Positions 27,839-36,828 of a stretch of DNA of 64,000 nt are shown here, in pieces. The position numbers were made by a program, and so were the translations under genes. The notes below the pieces were generated by a model. It was not told the DNA's origin and did not search any database. It saw nothing but the letters and a program-made list of their open reading frames with translations. How positions within the stretch are numbered: position 1 is the stretch's first letter; every line of letters begins with the position of its first letter. This DNA is from Burkholderia lata. Its GTDB lineage: Bacteria; Pseudomonadota; Gammaproteobacteria; Burkholderiales; Burkholderiaceae. The DNA lies in NCBI RefSeq assembly GCF_902499335.1, contig NZ_CABVQK010000003.1:434001-498000 (forward strand), read 5' to 3'.

Positions 27839-28756
27839 TCAGCCGCTCACGGCCGGCATCGCGGCCCGGCTCGACAGATAGTCGACCATCCGTTGCGCGG
27901 CCGGTTGCAGCGCCTCGAAGCTCCTGAAGCAGACGACGAACCGGCGCTTCGCCCACGCATCGACGAGCGGGATCACCTTGATGCCGAACACCGGCCGATA
28001 CGTGTCGGCCACTTCCATCGGCACGACACTGATCCCGAGCCCGGCCGCGACGACGCGAAACGCGGCATCGAAACCCGACACGATCACGCGATACGACACC
28101 GTCGTGCCGGCATCGGCGGCCGCGCGCTGCAGCAGCGTGTGGACGGCAGTCGTCGGCAGCAGGCCGACATGCTCGTAGCCCAGCGTCTGCTCGAAGCTCA
28201 GCGACGGCGCGTTCGCGAGCGGATGATCGCGATGCACGGCCAGCGCCAGCCGGTCCTGCCGATATGGCCGATGCTGCAGGCCCTGAAGATCGACGTTGTC
28301 CCAGCACACGCCCACGCTCGCCGCGCCTTCGCGCAACTGCCGCACGAGTTCGGACGACAACCGCTCTTCCACGTCGACCCGGATGTTCTCGTTGGCCGGT
28401 TCGCGCATGAACGACGAAATGTCGTCGAGCAGTGCCTCCGCGATCGCAGACGCCGATGCGCAGATGCTGACGCGCCCCTTCAGCCCGCCGCCGAACGCGG
28501 CGATATCGCTCGCGATGCGCTCCATCGTGAAAAGCACGCTGCGCGCGTGCTCGAGCAACGCATTGCCCGCGGCCGTCGGCTCGACGCCGCGCCGCGAGCG
28601 CGTGAGCAGCCGCACGCCGAGGTCGCTTTCGAGTTGCGCGATGCGCTTGCTGATCGCCGACGGCTCGATATGAACCGCCTCCGCCGCCCGCGCCATGTTG
28701 CGGTGATCGCACACGGCCACCAGCAGCCGCAGCGTTTTCAGGTCGATGTCGCGCAT
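27839..28756 (-). CDS. LysR-family transcriptional regulator
   Basis: 305 aa from ATG 28756 (an upstream ATG at 28789 would overlap the operator-like repeat). The winged HTH is at residues 1-65 (DLKTLRLLVAVCDHRNMARA, IEPSAISKRIAQLESDLGVR), followed by a periplasmic-binding-like effector domain. It is divergent from the HMG-CoA-lyase-like operon, with nested inverted repeats in between, so it very probably regulates that operon and itself. The inducer is likely the substrate or a CoA intermediate of the pathway. Confidence 0.92.
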   Translation of the reverse strand: MRDIDLKTLRLLVAVCDHRNMARAAEAVHIEPSAISKRIAQLESDLGVRLLTRSRRGVEPTAAGNALLEHARSVLFTMERIASDIAAFGGGLKGRVSICASASAIAEALLDDISSFMREPANENIRVDVEERLSSELVRQLREGAASVGVCWDNVDLQGLQHRPYRQDRLALAVHRDHPLANAPSLSFEQTLGYEHVGLLPTTAVHTLLQRAAADAGTTVSYRVIVSGFDAAFRVVAAGLGISVVPMEVADTYRPVFGIKVIPLVDAWAKRRFVVCFRSFEALQPAAQRMVDYLSSRAAMPAVSG

Positions 28757-28783
28757 CCGCCGTCTCCAGGCAATCAAGCATTC

Positions 28784-28847
28784 AGACATTCCATTTCGGA
28801 AACGTGACGGTTCCGAAATACCGCTTTAATGTCCATCAGGAATGTCT
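28784..28847. promoter_or_regulatory. Nested inverted repeats, probable LysR operator
   Basis: The inner pair ATTTCGGAA (28793-28801) and TTCCGAAAT (28811-28819) is a perfect 9-base inverted repeat with a 9-base spacer. It is flanked by an outer perfect pair, AGACATTCC (28784-28792) and GGAATGTCT (28839-28847). Both lie between the divergent LysR gene and its probable target operon. Confidence 0.75.
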
Positions 28848-28903
28848 AAAGTTAGCACGACGCCGGTGCATCGACACGGGCGAAATCAACGGAGACAAGC
28901 GAC

Positions 28904-29845
28904 ATGCGGTCGTTCCCCCAGCATGCAGTCATACGCGAAGTGGGCTTGCGCGACGGGCTGCAAAGCATCCCGCGCATTCTTCCGACGAAACACAAGATCG
29001 AGTGGATCGGCGACGCGTACGCGGCCGGTCAGCGCGAAATCGAGGTCGGATCGTTCGTGCCCGCGCGCCTGCTCCCGCAACTGGCCGATACGGCCGAGCT
29101 CGTGTCGTATGCGAAGACGCTGCCCGGCCTGTGCGTGTCGGTGCTGGTGCCGAACCTCAAGGGCGCGGAGCACGCGCTCGACGCAGGTGCCGACCTGATG
29201 CTGGTGCCGCTCTCGGCGAGCCGCGCGCATAGCATCGCGAACCTGCGCAAGACACCCGACGAAGTCGTCGCCGAGGTGGCGCGCATCCGCGCCGCGCGCG
29301 ATGCGGCCGGCTCGAAGACGCTGATCGAAGGCGGCATCGGCACCGCGTTCGGCTGCACGATCCAGGGCCGCGTCGAGCAGTCCGCGGTGCTGCGTTACCT
29401 GCATGCGTTGCTCGATGCCGGCGCCGATCGCGTGAGCATCGCCGATACGGTCGGCTACGCGGGGCCGGCCGCCGTCGGTGAACTGTTCGGCAAGGCGCGC
29501 GCCGCCGCGGGCGAGCGCTTCTGGTGCGGCCACTTTCACGACACCCGCGGCCTCGCGCTCGCGAATGTGTACGCGGCGCTCGAAACGGGTGTCGCCCGCT
29601 TCGACGCGACGCTCGCCGGCATCGGCGGGTGCCCGCATGCGCCCGGCGCGAGCGGCAACGCGTCGAGCGAAGACCTCGCGTTCATGCTCGCCGACATGGG
29701 GATCGAAACCGGCATCGACATTGCCGCGCTGCTGACGCTGCGCGCGAAGGTCGCGCGCTGGCTCGACGGCGAAACACTGCACGGCGCGCTGTGGCGCGCG
29801 GGCCTGCCGGCCACCCACGCCGCCGCGGCCACCACCACCGTCTGA
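28904..29845 (+). CDS. Hydroxymethylglutaryl-CoA lyase-like protein
   Basis: 313-aa HMGL-like TIM-barrel enzyme. The metal/substrate motif GLRDGLQ is near residue 16, HFHDTRGLALANVY carries the metal-binding histidines, and the signature GIGGCPHAPGASGN includes the catalytic cysteine. It would cleave a 3-hydroxy-3-methylglutaryl-CoA-type thioester to acetyl-CoA plus a keto product. It is followed after 7 bases by a CoA-transferase, which could make the thioester. A related citramalyl-CoA-type activity cannot be excluded. Confidence 0.9.
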   Translation: MRSFPQHAVIREVGLRDGLQSIPRILPTKHKIEWIGDAYAAGQREIEVGSFVPARLLPQLADTAELVSYAKTLPGLCVSVLVPNLKGAEHALDAGADLMLVPLSASRAHSIANLRKTPDEVVAEVARIRAARDAAGSKTLIEGGIGTAFGCTIQGRVEQSAVLRYLHALLDAGADRVSIADTVGYAGPAAVGELFGKARAAAGERFWCGHFHDTRGLALANVYAALETGVARFDATLAGIGGCPHAPGASGNASSEDLAFMLADMGIETGIDIAALLTLRAKVARWLDGETLHGALWRAGLPATHAAAATTTV

Positions 29846-29852
29846 ATCCATC

Positions 29853-31004
29853 ATGAACCACGACACCCGACTTCCACTCGACGGCATTCGCGTCATCGAA
29901 TTCACGCACATGGTCATGGGGCCGACGTGCGGGATGATCCTCGCCGATCTCGGCGCCGAAGTGATCAAGATCGAGCCGCCCGGCGGAGACAAGACGCGCA
30001 ACCTGCCCGGCCTCGGCATCGGCTTCTTCCGTTCGTTCAACCGCAACAAGAAGAGCGTCGTGCTCGATCTCCATACGCCCGAAGGCAAGGCGGCCGCGGT
30101 CGAACTGATCGGCACCTGCGACGTGATGCTGGAGAATTTCCGGCCCGGCCTGATGGCGACGCTCGGCCTCGACTACGACACGCTGTCGGCCCGCTACCCG
30201 GCGCTCGTCTACGTGACGCACAAGGGCTTCCTGCCCGGCCCGTACGACCGGCGCCTCGCGCTCGACGAAGTCGTGCAGATGATGGGCGGGTTGTCGTACA
30301 TGACGGGGCCGGTCGGCCGGCCGCTGCGCGCCGGCACGTCGGTCAACGACATCATGGGCGGCATGTTCGGTGCGATCGGCGTGCTCGCCGCGCTGCGCGA
30401 ACGCGATCGCACGGGCCGCGGGCAGGAAGTGCAGAGCGCGCTGTTCGAGAACTGCGTGTTTCTGTGCGCGCAGCACATGCAGCAGTACGCGATGACGCAC
30501 GAACCGCCGCCGCCGATGCCGGCGCGCGTGTCCGCGTGGAGCGTCTACGACGTGTTCACGCTCGCGGACGGCGAACAGCTGTTCATCGGCGCGGTCAGCG
30601 ACCGGCAGTTCGTCACGCTGTGCGACGTGCTCGCGTGCCCCGGGCTCGCCGCCGAACCGGAGTTCGCCACCAACGCGCAGCGGGTCGCCGTGCGGCCGCG
30701 GTTGCTCGAACGGCTCGGCGCGATCCTGAAGGACCATCGCGCCGCCGAGCTGTCGCCGAAACTCGAAGCGGCCGGCATTCCGTATGCGCCGATCGTCCGT
30801 CCCGAGCAACTGCTCGACGATCCGCACCTGAAAGCGAGCGGTGGACTCGTGCCGATGCAGACCGACGACGGCCACACGACCGATGTCGTGCTGCTGCCGA
30901 TCACGATGGGCGGACGACGGCCCGGCGTGCGTCAGGCGCTCGCGCGCGTCGGCGAGCACACGCAGGAAGTGCTGGCACGGCTGAAACGCCGCGCGGTCGC
31001 ATGA
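29853..31004 (+). CDS. CaiB/BaiF-type CoA-transferase (family III)
   Basis: 383 aa. The N-terminus GIRVIEFTHMVMGPTCGMIL and ADLGAEVIKIEPPGGDKTRN are diagnostic of family III CoA-transferases, and the aspartate in LALDEVVQMMGG (about residue 139) aligns with the catalytic Asp. C-terminal VYDVFTLADGEQLFIGAV is also typical. It sits between the lyase and the transporter, so it probably activates the imported acid, using a CoA donor not identified here. Confidence 0.93.
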   Translation: MNHDTRLPLDGIRVIEFTHMVMGPTCGMILADLGAEVIKIEPPGGDKTRNLPGLGIGFFRSFNRNKKSVVLDLHTPEGKAAAVELIGTCDVMLENFRPGLMATLGLDYDTLSARYPALVYVTHKGFLPGPYDRRLALDEVVQMMGGLSYMTGPVGRPLRAGTSVNDIMGGMFGAIGVLAALRERDRTGRGQEVQSALFENCVFLCAQHMQQYAMTHEPPPPMPARVSAWSVYDVFTLADGEQLFIGAVSDRQFVTLCDVLACPGLAAEPEFATNAQRVAVRPRLLERLGAILKDHRAAELSPKLEAAGIPYAPIVRPEQLLDDPHLKASGGLVPMQTDDGHTTDVVLLPITMGGRRPGVRQALARVGEHTQEVLARLKRRAVA

Positions 31005-31170
31005 GCGGCAGCCGATGCCGGTCCGGCAGCAGTCGGCCGGCGTCGATGCAGGCCCGGTCGCGCGCCGCCATGAATTGGGCGCGCCGTCCACATCGCGCTC
31101 GCCTATAACCGTTTTAAAGGCAGGCAGCTCGAAGAAGCATGCCGCCCGTCAGAGGATCAGGAGACAACCC

Positions 31171-32610
31171 ATGCATCAGACCGTCACCGCGGGCGGCGCC
31201 CCGCTCGATACGCCGCAGGTACGCGCCGGCATCCGCGCCGGCGCGGACATCTCCGCGCGCATGGACCGGCTACCGATCACCCGGCACCAGTGGATGCTCG
31301 TGCTGCTGATCTCCCTCGGCGGCTTCTTCGAAGTCTACGACCTGATCTTTACCGGCTATATCGCGCCGGGCATGGCCAAAAGCGGCCTGTTGCAAACCAC
31401 CACGCAGGCATTCTTCGGCTTCACCGGCATCGCCGCCTTCATCGCGGCGACCTTCGCGGGGCTGTTCGTCGGCACGTTCGGCTTCGGCTGGATGCCGGAC
31501 CGCTACGGGCGCCGCGCCGTCTTCACGTACTCGCTGCTGTGGTACTCGATCGGCTCGGCCATCATGGCATTCCAGACGACGCCCGAAGGCGTGCTGCTGT
31601 GGCGCTTCATCACCGGCATCGGCGTCGGGCTGGAGATCGTCACGATCGACACCTACGTGACCGAACTCGTGCCGCAGCAGATGCGCGGCCGCGCGATCGC
31701 GTTCAACCAGCTGGTGATGTTCGCCGCCGCACCGGTCGCGGCGATCCTGTCGTGGTGGCTCGTTCCCGCGACGGTGTTCGGGCTCGACGGCTGGCGCATC
31801 GTGGTACTGGCCGGCTCGGCCGGCGCCGTGATCGTCTGGTTCATCCGCCGCGCGGTGCCCGAAAGCCCGCGGTGGCTGGCCGCGCACGGCGATGCAGAAC
31901 GAAGCGAGCGGATCGTGAGCCGGATGGAAGCGATCGCCGAGCGCGAGTCGGGCATGCCGCTGCCGCCGCCCGCACCGGCGAGCGAAGCCCCTGAAGTGCG
32001 CAGCGCGGCGTTCGCGGCATTGTGGCGCGCACCCTATCGTGCCCGTCTGCTGATGCTCGTCGCGTTCAACTTCTGCCAGGCCATCGGCTATTACGGATTC
32101 GCGAACTGGGTGCCGACACTGTTGATCGGCCAGGGCATCACCGTCACGAAGAGCCTGCTGTATGCGTTCGTCATCGCGTTCGCGATGCCGGCCGGGCCGC
32201 TGCTCGCGATGCGCTATGCGGACCGGATCCAGCGCAAGCACCTGATCGTCGGCGGTGCGCTGGCCGTGATCGTCTGCGGGCTCGCGTTCGCGCAGGTCAG
32301 GACCGTCGTGCCGCTCATCGTGCTCGGCGTGCTGATCAGCCTCGCCGGGCAGACGATCTCCGTCGCGTATCACGCATACCAGTGCGAGCTGTTCCCGACC
32401 GAGGTGCGCTCCCGCGCAAGCGGCATCGCGTATTCGGCCAGCCGCGCCGGCGCGATGATGTCGGGCTTCATCATCGCGGCGCTGCTGAAGGACTTCGGCG
32501 TGCCCGGCGTGTTCACCGGGATCACCGTATTCATGCTGGTCGTGGTCGTCGTCATTGGCGCGTTCGGCCCAAGGACCAACGGCGTGCGGCTCGAGGAGCT
32601 CAATCGCTGA
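31171..32610 (+). CDS. MFS transporter (metabolite:H+ symporter type)
   Basis: 479 aa with about 12 membrane spans. The start ATG 31171 has AGGAG ten bases upstream. The MFS signatures are DRYGRRAVFTYSL after helix 2 and PESPRWLAAHGD after helix 6. It resembles sugar/aromatic-acid transporters of the MFS (the VYDLIFTGYIAPGMAK start recalls AAHS/MHS members). As third gene of the operon it is the likely importer for the acid handled by the CoA-transferase and lyase. Confidence 0.9.
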   Translation: MHQTVTAGGAPLDTPQVRAGIRAGADISARMDRLPITRHQWMLVLLISLGGFFEVYDLIFTGYIAPGMAKSGLLQTTTQAFFGFTGIAAFIAATFAGLFVGTFGFGWMPDRYGRRAVFTYSLLWYSIGSAIMAFQTTPEGVLLWRFITGIGVGLEIVTIDTYVTELVPQQMRGRAIAFNQLVMFAAAPVAAILSWWLVPATVFGLDGWRIVVLAGSAGAVIVWFIRRAVPESPRWLAAHGDAERSERIVSRMEAIAERESGMPLPPPAPASEAPEVRSAAFAALWRAPYRARLLMLVAFNFCQAIGYYGFANWVPTLLIGQGITVTKSLLYAFVIAFAMPAGPLLAMRYADRIQRKHLIVGGALAVIVCGLAFAQVRTVVPLIVLGVLISLAGQTISVAYHAYQCELFPTEVRSRASGIAYSASRAGAMMSGFIIAALLKDFGVPGVFTGITVFMLVVVVVIGAFGPRTNGVRLEELNR

Positions 32611-32611
32611 C

Positions 32612-32649
32612 GCCTGGAACCGTCCGGGTTACGCCGGACGGCGCCAGGC
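32612..32649. terminator. Bidirectional terminator hairpin
   Basis: GCCTGG-AA-CCGTCCGG pairs with CCGGACGG-CG-CCAGGC around a six-base loop, giving a stem of 14 pairs with one small internal loop. It starts two bases after the MFS stop codon and ends 14 bases before the stop of the convergent MocR gene. No long T-run follows. Confidence 0.65.
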
Positions 32650-32663
32650 AAGAACCCACCCTT

Positions 32664-34088
32664 CTACCGCATGCACGCCGCGGCCAGCTTCCCGACCGTG
32701 ATCACCGCCTGCTCGATCTCCGGCGACCACGGGCTGCTGTAGTTCAGCCGGATGAAGTTCCGGTAACTGTCCGTGATCGAGAACATGTAGCCGGGCCCGA
32801 TCGTGATCCCCTGCTCCAGCGCGAGCTGGTACAGCCGCATCGCATCGACCTGCGCGGGCAGTTCGATCCACAGCACGTAGCCGCCCGCCGGGCTGGAAAT
32901 GCGCGTGCCCTCCGGGAAAAACCGCGACACCATCGCGCGCATCAGGTTCGCCTGCTGCGCATACGCCTTGCGCAGGCGCCGCAGGTGATGCTCGTAGCCG
33001 TCGCGTTCGAGAAACTCCGCGATCGCGAGCTGCGGTAGCGACGGCGTCGCGAGCGTGTTCAGGAATTTCAGCTTCTCGACCTGGTCGCGATAGCGGCCCG
33101 GCAGCGCCCAGCCGATCCGGTACGCCGCCGTCAGGCTCTTCGAGAACGACGAGCAGTGCAGCACGATCCCGCTGCGGTCATAGGACTTCAGCGAACTCGG
33201 ATGTGCATCGCCGAAATACAGTTCGTTGTACACGCCGTTCTCGATCAGCGGCATCCCGGCCTTCGTGGCGAACTCGACCAGCTCGCGCTTGCGCTCGTCC
33301 GGCATCTGGAAGCCGAGCGGGTTCTGGAAGTTCGGCATCACCATGCACGCGGCGATCGGCTGCGACTTCGCGATCGCGGCCAGCGCCGCGATGTCGATCC
33401 CGTATTCCGGATGCGTCGCCACCTCGATCGCCTTCATCCCCATCCGTTCGATCGCGTGCAGCATCGCGTAGAACGTCGGCGACTCCACCGCGATCGTGTC
33501 GCCCGGCTTCGCAACGGCCTGCAGGCACAGGTTGATCGCCTCCGTCGCGCCGACCGTCACGATGATCTCGTTCGGGTCCACCGACATCCCGTTTTCCAGG
33601 TAGCGGCGCGCGATCTGCCGGATCAGCCGCGGATGGCCGGGCGGCAGCCCGTCCGTCACGCCCCACAGCGACTTGTCGCGGCCGGCTGCATACGCGTAGC
33701 GGTTCAGCTTCTCGAACGGGAACAGGCTCGGGTCCGGATACGGCGAGCCGAGCGGCACAGCGTCGTCGGTACCGATCGAGCGCAGCGTCGACAGCACGAG
33801 CCGGCTCACGTCGACCGACGACGAGATCGCGATCGGCTTCGACGGTCGCAGTTCGCGCACCGGCGCATGGCTGTCGTCGCGCCGCAGGTTCACGAAATAG
33901 CCGGACTGCGGACGGCTTTCGAGCAGCCCGCGGCTTTCCAGCAGCAGATACGCATGCAGCACGGTCGTAATGCTGATCCGGTGCTGCTGGCTCGCCTGCC
34001 GCACCGACGGAATCCGGTCGCCATGCCGGTACACGCCCTGGCGGATCAGGCGCTCGATGTCGTCCGCGAGTTTTTCATAGAGTTTCAT
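32664..34088 (-). CDS. MocR-type regulator (GntR HTH fused to aminotransferase-like domain)
   Basis: 474 aa. The GntR-type winged HTH is at residues 1-75 (YEKLADDIERLIRQGVYRHG, PSVRQASQQHRISITTVLHA). The rest is a fold-type I aminotransferase-like domain with the PLP-lysine segment SSFSKSLTAAYRIGW near residue 314. MocR proteins use PLP-bound amino compounds as effectors. The ATG at 34088 begins right before the HTH; the longer frame is Arg-rich and unlikely. No obvious target gene is divergent next to it, but repeated ACAGTT elements lie upstream. Confidence 0.92.
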   Translation of the reverse strand: MKLYEKLADDIERLIRQGVYRHGDRIPSVRQASQQHRISITTVLHAYLLLESRGLLESRPQSGYFVNLRRDDSHAPVRELRPSKPIAISSSVDVSRLVLSTLRSIGTDDAVPLGSPYPDPSLFPFEKLNRYAYAAGRDKSLWGVTDGLPPGHPRLIRQIARRYLENGMSVDPNEIIVTVGATEAINLCLQAVAKPGDTIAVESPTFYAMLHAIERMGMKAIEVATHPEYGIDIAALAAIAKSQPIAACMVMPNFQNPLGFQMPDERKRELVEFATKAGMPLIENGVYNELYFGDAHPSSLKSYDRSGIVLHCSSFSKSLTAAYRIGWALPGRYRDQVEKLKFLNTLATPSLPQLAIAEFLERDGYEHHLRRLRKAYAQQANLMRAMVSRFFPEGTRISSPAGGYVLWIELPAQVDAMRLYQLALEQGITIGPGYMFSITDSYRNFIRLNYSSPWSPEIEQAVITVGKLAAACMR

Positions 34089-34534
34089 CGCGCGCCTCCC
34101 GCCGGCCCGCGCAGCCGTGCTGCCCTGCCGTTTGCGTCGGATACGCACGTGTTTCGCCCGCCGACCGGGCCGTCGTGATTCCTGATCTTTCCCTCCGGTT
34201 TTGCCTTTTCCATCGCACTGGCTCTCTCTTGAAGATGCGCCAACAGGGTTCCGGAACGACTGGATCTGCGGCACTGTGCACTTGATGATGAAATCTTAAG
34301 AGCAGAACAGTTGGCGGCGAGTACACACATCGGCCACGCGAACAAGAGTACAGTTCGGCGCGAATCGCGCATGGTGAGAGAACTGTACGTCTTATGAAAT
34401 GGCCGGGCGGCCGGAAGCGTTGCGCGGCGTGGCCGGATCGGCCCGAAACGCCCGCCGCACGGCCTTTCGCGGGGTTGCATCAATTGGGGTGCAATACTGT
34501 GCGTCCGCACGGTTTTCACTGCCGGAGTCAGACC
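34089..34534. other. Intergenic region upstream of the MocR gene
   Basis: About 445 bases, no gene seen. It holds a perfect 9-base inverted repeat GTACAGTTC (34348-34356)/GAACTGTAC (34380-34388) and a third ACAGTT copy near 34305, candidate MocR sites. Confidence 0.55.
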
Positions 34535-34648
34535 ATGCAGTACACGATCGAACAGGCATCCGCCCTCGGCGGCAGGATCCGCGCCGCCCGGCACGTACAG
34601 AAATGGCGCCGGAACGACGCGGCCGGCCAGGAGGCCGCGGATGACTGA
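34535..34648 (+). CDS. 37-aa HipB-like N-terminal stub
   Basis: MQYTIEQASALGGRIRAARH recalls the N-terminus of HipB-type Xre antitoxins (sequence up to the first helix of the HTH), but the HTH itself is missing and the frame ends after 37 residues. Its TGA overlaps the ATG of the DUF4132 gene by the ATGACTGA arrangement, so it could act as a coupling leader. It may be an eroded antitoxin gene or a genuine small gene. Confidence 0.45.
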   Translation: MQYTIEQASALGGRIRAARHVQKWRRNDAAGQEAADD

Positions 34649-36818
34649 TCGCGCCCTCGTCGACCAGCTCGTCGCGCGGCTGACCGGCCGCGCCGACCAC
34701 CCGCGCTTCACCGGCGCGCCGATCGACCTGTCGACGCTCGACGCGCACGCGCTCGGCGCCGTGTGGCCGGCACTGCGCCGTGTCGAGCACGAGATCATGC
34801 TGCGCGACCACGCATTCGACGATCCGCGCGCCGAATTCGCGCGCTGGCTGCACGGGCAGATCGATGCGCTCGGACTCGTGCCGCTCGTCGGCGCCGATGC
34901 CGCGCTCGAACTGTTCCGCGACATCCCGGCCGGCGGGTGGAAACGCGCGCTGGAGGAGTTGCCCTGCCTCGACACCCTGCCGTCGCCGGCGCTGCAAGTC
35001 GAACTCGCGCGCATTGCGGGCGAACCGGAGGAAGGCGACGTGCGCTCGGGATCCAGCACCTACGGCGTGTATGCGCTCGACCGGTTCGCCGGCCGCCGCG
35101 ACTTCTCGGTGCGACGCGACGCGTATGCGCAAGCGCTGGCGGATTCGCCGTTTCGCGTGCGCGAACTCGACGTGCTGCCCGAACTCGGGCCGGCCGCGCT
35201 GCTCGCGCTGGCCGCGACGAACGATGGCTACTTCGCGCCGAGGCGGCTGTGGCTCGACTTCAGCGATCCGGCCGTCACGCTCGCGGAAGACGCCGCGTAC
35301 GTCGCCTTCGCGCGCGATGCGCTGACCGAAGCCGCGCAACAGGTCGCGGCGCTCCATGCGGGCGCCGTTCCATACGAAGCCGATCGCGCGTTCACGACCG
35401 ACGACGCGCAGGTCGTCGCGCGCGCCGCACGCGTGGCCGCCTATCGCGACGAAGCGTGGCTGCGCCCGCTGATCGGGCCGCTGCTGACCGGCGTGTGCGT
35501 CGCGCCGACAACCGCGAAAACCGCGCCGTCGCAGTCGCTCGCGATCGCGCTCGGCCACGCGGTCGAGACGATCCCCACGCCCGAGAGCGTGCGTGCGCTG
35601 CGCGACGCGCTGGCCACCGTGCGTCATGCCGGCGTGCAGAAGAAACTCGCGCGCAACCTGAAACCGGCCGAGCGCGCGCTCGGCGAGCGGCCGCACACCG
35701 CGCTGCGCATGACGCTCGACGCGAAGCCCGACAAGAAGCAGCTCGCGATGCTTGCCACGTGCATGGAAGCCGGCTTCTGGCAGTCGATGACGCTCGGCCA
35801 TGCCGAATGGCGCGAGCGCCTCGTCGATGCGCCGGCCGGCGCCGCGTTCGCCGCGCGCACGATCTGGCACGCGCGCGGCCCCGATGGCTCGACGCAGTCG
35901 TTCATGCCGGACATCGCGAAGGGCAAGGTCGTGCTGCGCGACGCGGCCGGGCATGCGATCGACCTCGCCGGCGACAGCGATATCCGGCTATGGCACCCGC
36001 TGCTGGCCGACGCGGACGAACGGCTCGCGTGGCAACGCGCGATCGTCGGCCGCACGCTGCGGCAACCGGTCAGGCAGGCCTTCCGCGAATACTACGTGCC
36101 GGCCGACGGCGATGCATCGGCCAGCGATTCCGCGATGTTCGAAGGCCACGTGCTGTCGAGCCGGCCGCTGCTCGGCGTCGCGCGCCGCGAAGGCTGGTCG
36201 ATCCGCGCGTACGACGACGGGCTCGTCCGCGAATTCGGCGACGTGCGTGCGACCTTCTTCGTCGATGCGCGGCTCTATCCGGGCTCGGAAAGCCACGGCA
36301 CGTCGCGCCGGCTGCACGTCGAACGCCGGCACGACCGGCGCTGGGTGCCGTTGCCGATCGGCGAGATCGATCGCGTCGTGTTCTCGGAAGTGGCGCGCGC
36401 CGTTGACCTGCTCGTGAGTGTCGCCGCGTTCGCGCTCGACGACGACGCAACACGCGCGGCCGCCGCTGCACTCACGGTCGACCCGGTGCGCCAGCGTGAG
36501 CGCGAAGCGGAACGCTGGCAGCGCCTGAACCGGTTGTCGGATGTGCCGCTGGGCACGATGGCGCGGCATCGCCGGCACGTGCTGTCGCTCGTGTTCGCCG
36601 GGCCGCTGGCGCAAGGGAAGATGACGATCGACGAACGCCATGTGCGCGTCGGCGCGTGGTCGGTACATTGCGCGACCGGGCGCGTGATGCGCGACGGCGA
36701 ACCCGTCGAACCCGCGATCGAGCCGCCGCCGTCGCCGCTGCGCGCGGTGCCGTGGCTGCCTTACGACGAAGCGCTGCTGCAGCGGATCGTCGACGTCGTT
36801 GCGGGGTTGCTCGATTGA
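34641..36818 (+). CDS. DUF4132-like protein
   Basis: 725 aa, soluble, rich in Ala, Arg and Asp. The C-terminal third resembles DUF4132 proteins (MTLDAKPDKKQLAMLATCME, then IRLWHPLLADADERLAWQRA and RQPVRQAFREYYVP near residue 480). The N-terminal half is helical and repeat-like. DUF4132 proteins have no agreed function; some occur near WGR/MolR-type regulators. No signal peptide. The first codons overlap the HipB-like stub. Confidence 0.75.
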   Translation: MTDRALVDQLVARLTGRADHPRFTGAPIDLSTLDAHALGAVWPALRRVEHEIMLRDHAFDDPRAEFARWLHGQIDALGLVPLVGADAALELFRDIPAGGWKRALEELPCLDTLPSPALQVELARIAGEPEEGDVRSGSSTYGVYALDRFAGRRDFSVRRDAYAQALADSPFRVRELDVLPELGPAALLALAATNDGYFAPRRLWLDFSDPAVTLAEDAAYVAFARDALTEAAQQVAALHAGAVPYEADRAFTTDDAQVVARAARVAAYRDEAWLRPLIGPLLTGVCVAPTTAKTAPSQSLAIALGHAVETIPTPESVRALRDALATVRHAGVQKKLARNLKPAERALGERPHTALRMTLDAKPDKKQLAMLATCMEAGFWQSMTLGHAEWRERLVDAPAGAAFAARTIWHARGPDGSTQSFMPDIAKGKVVLRDAAGHAIDLAGDSDIRLWHPLLADADERLAWQRAIVGRTLRQPVRQAFREYYVPADGDASASDSAMFEGHVLSSRPLLGVARREGWSIRAYDDGLVREFGDVRATFFVDARLYPGSESHGTSRRLHVERRHDRRWVPLPIGEIDRVVFSEVARAVDLLVSVAAFALDDDATRAAAAALTVDPVRQREREAERWQRLNRLSDVPLGTMARHRRHVLSLVFAGPLAQGKMTIDERHVRVGAWSVHCATGRVMRDGEPVEPAIEPPPSPLRAVPWLPYDEALLQRIVDVVAGLLD

Positions 36819-36828
36819 GCAGCGGCGC

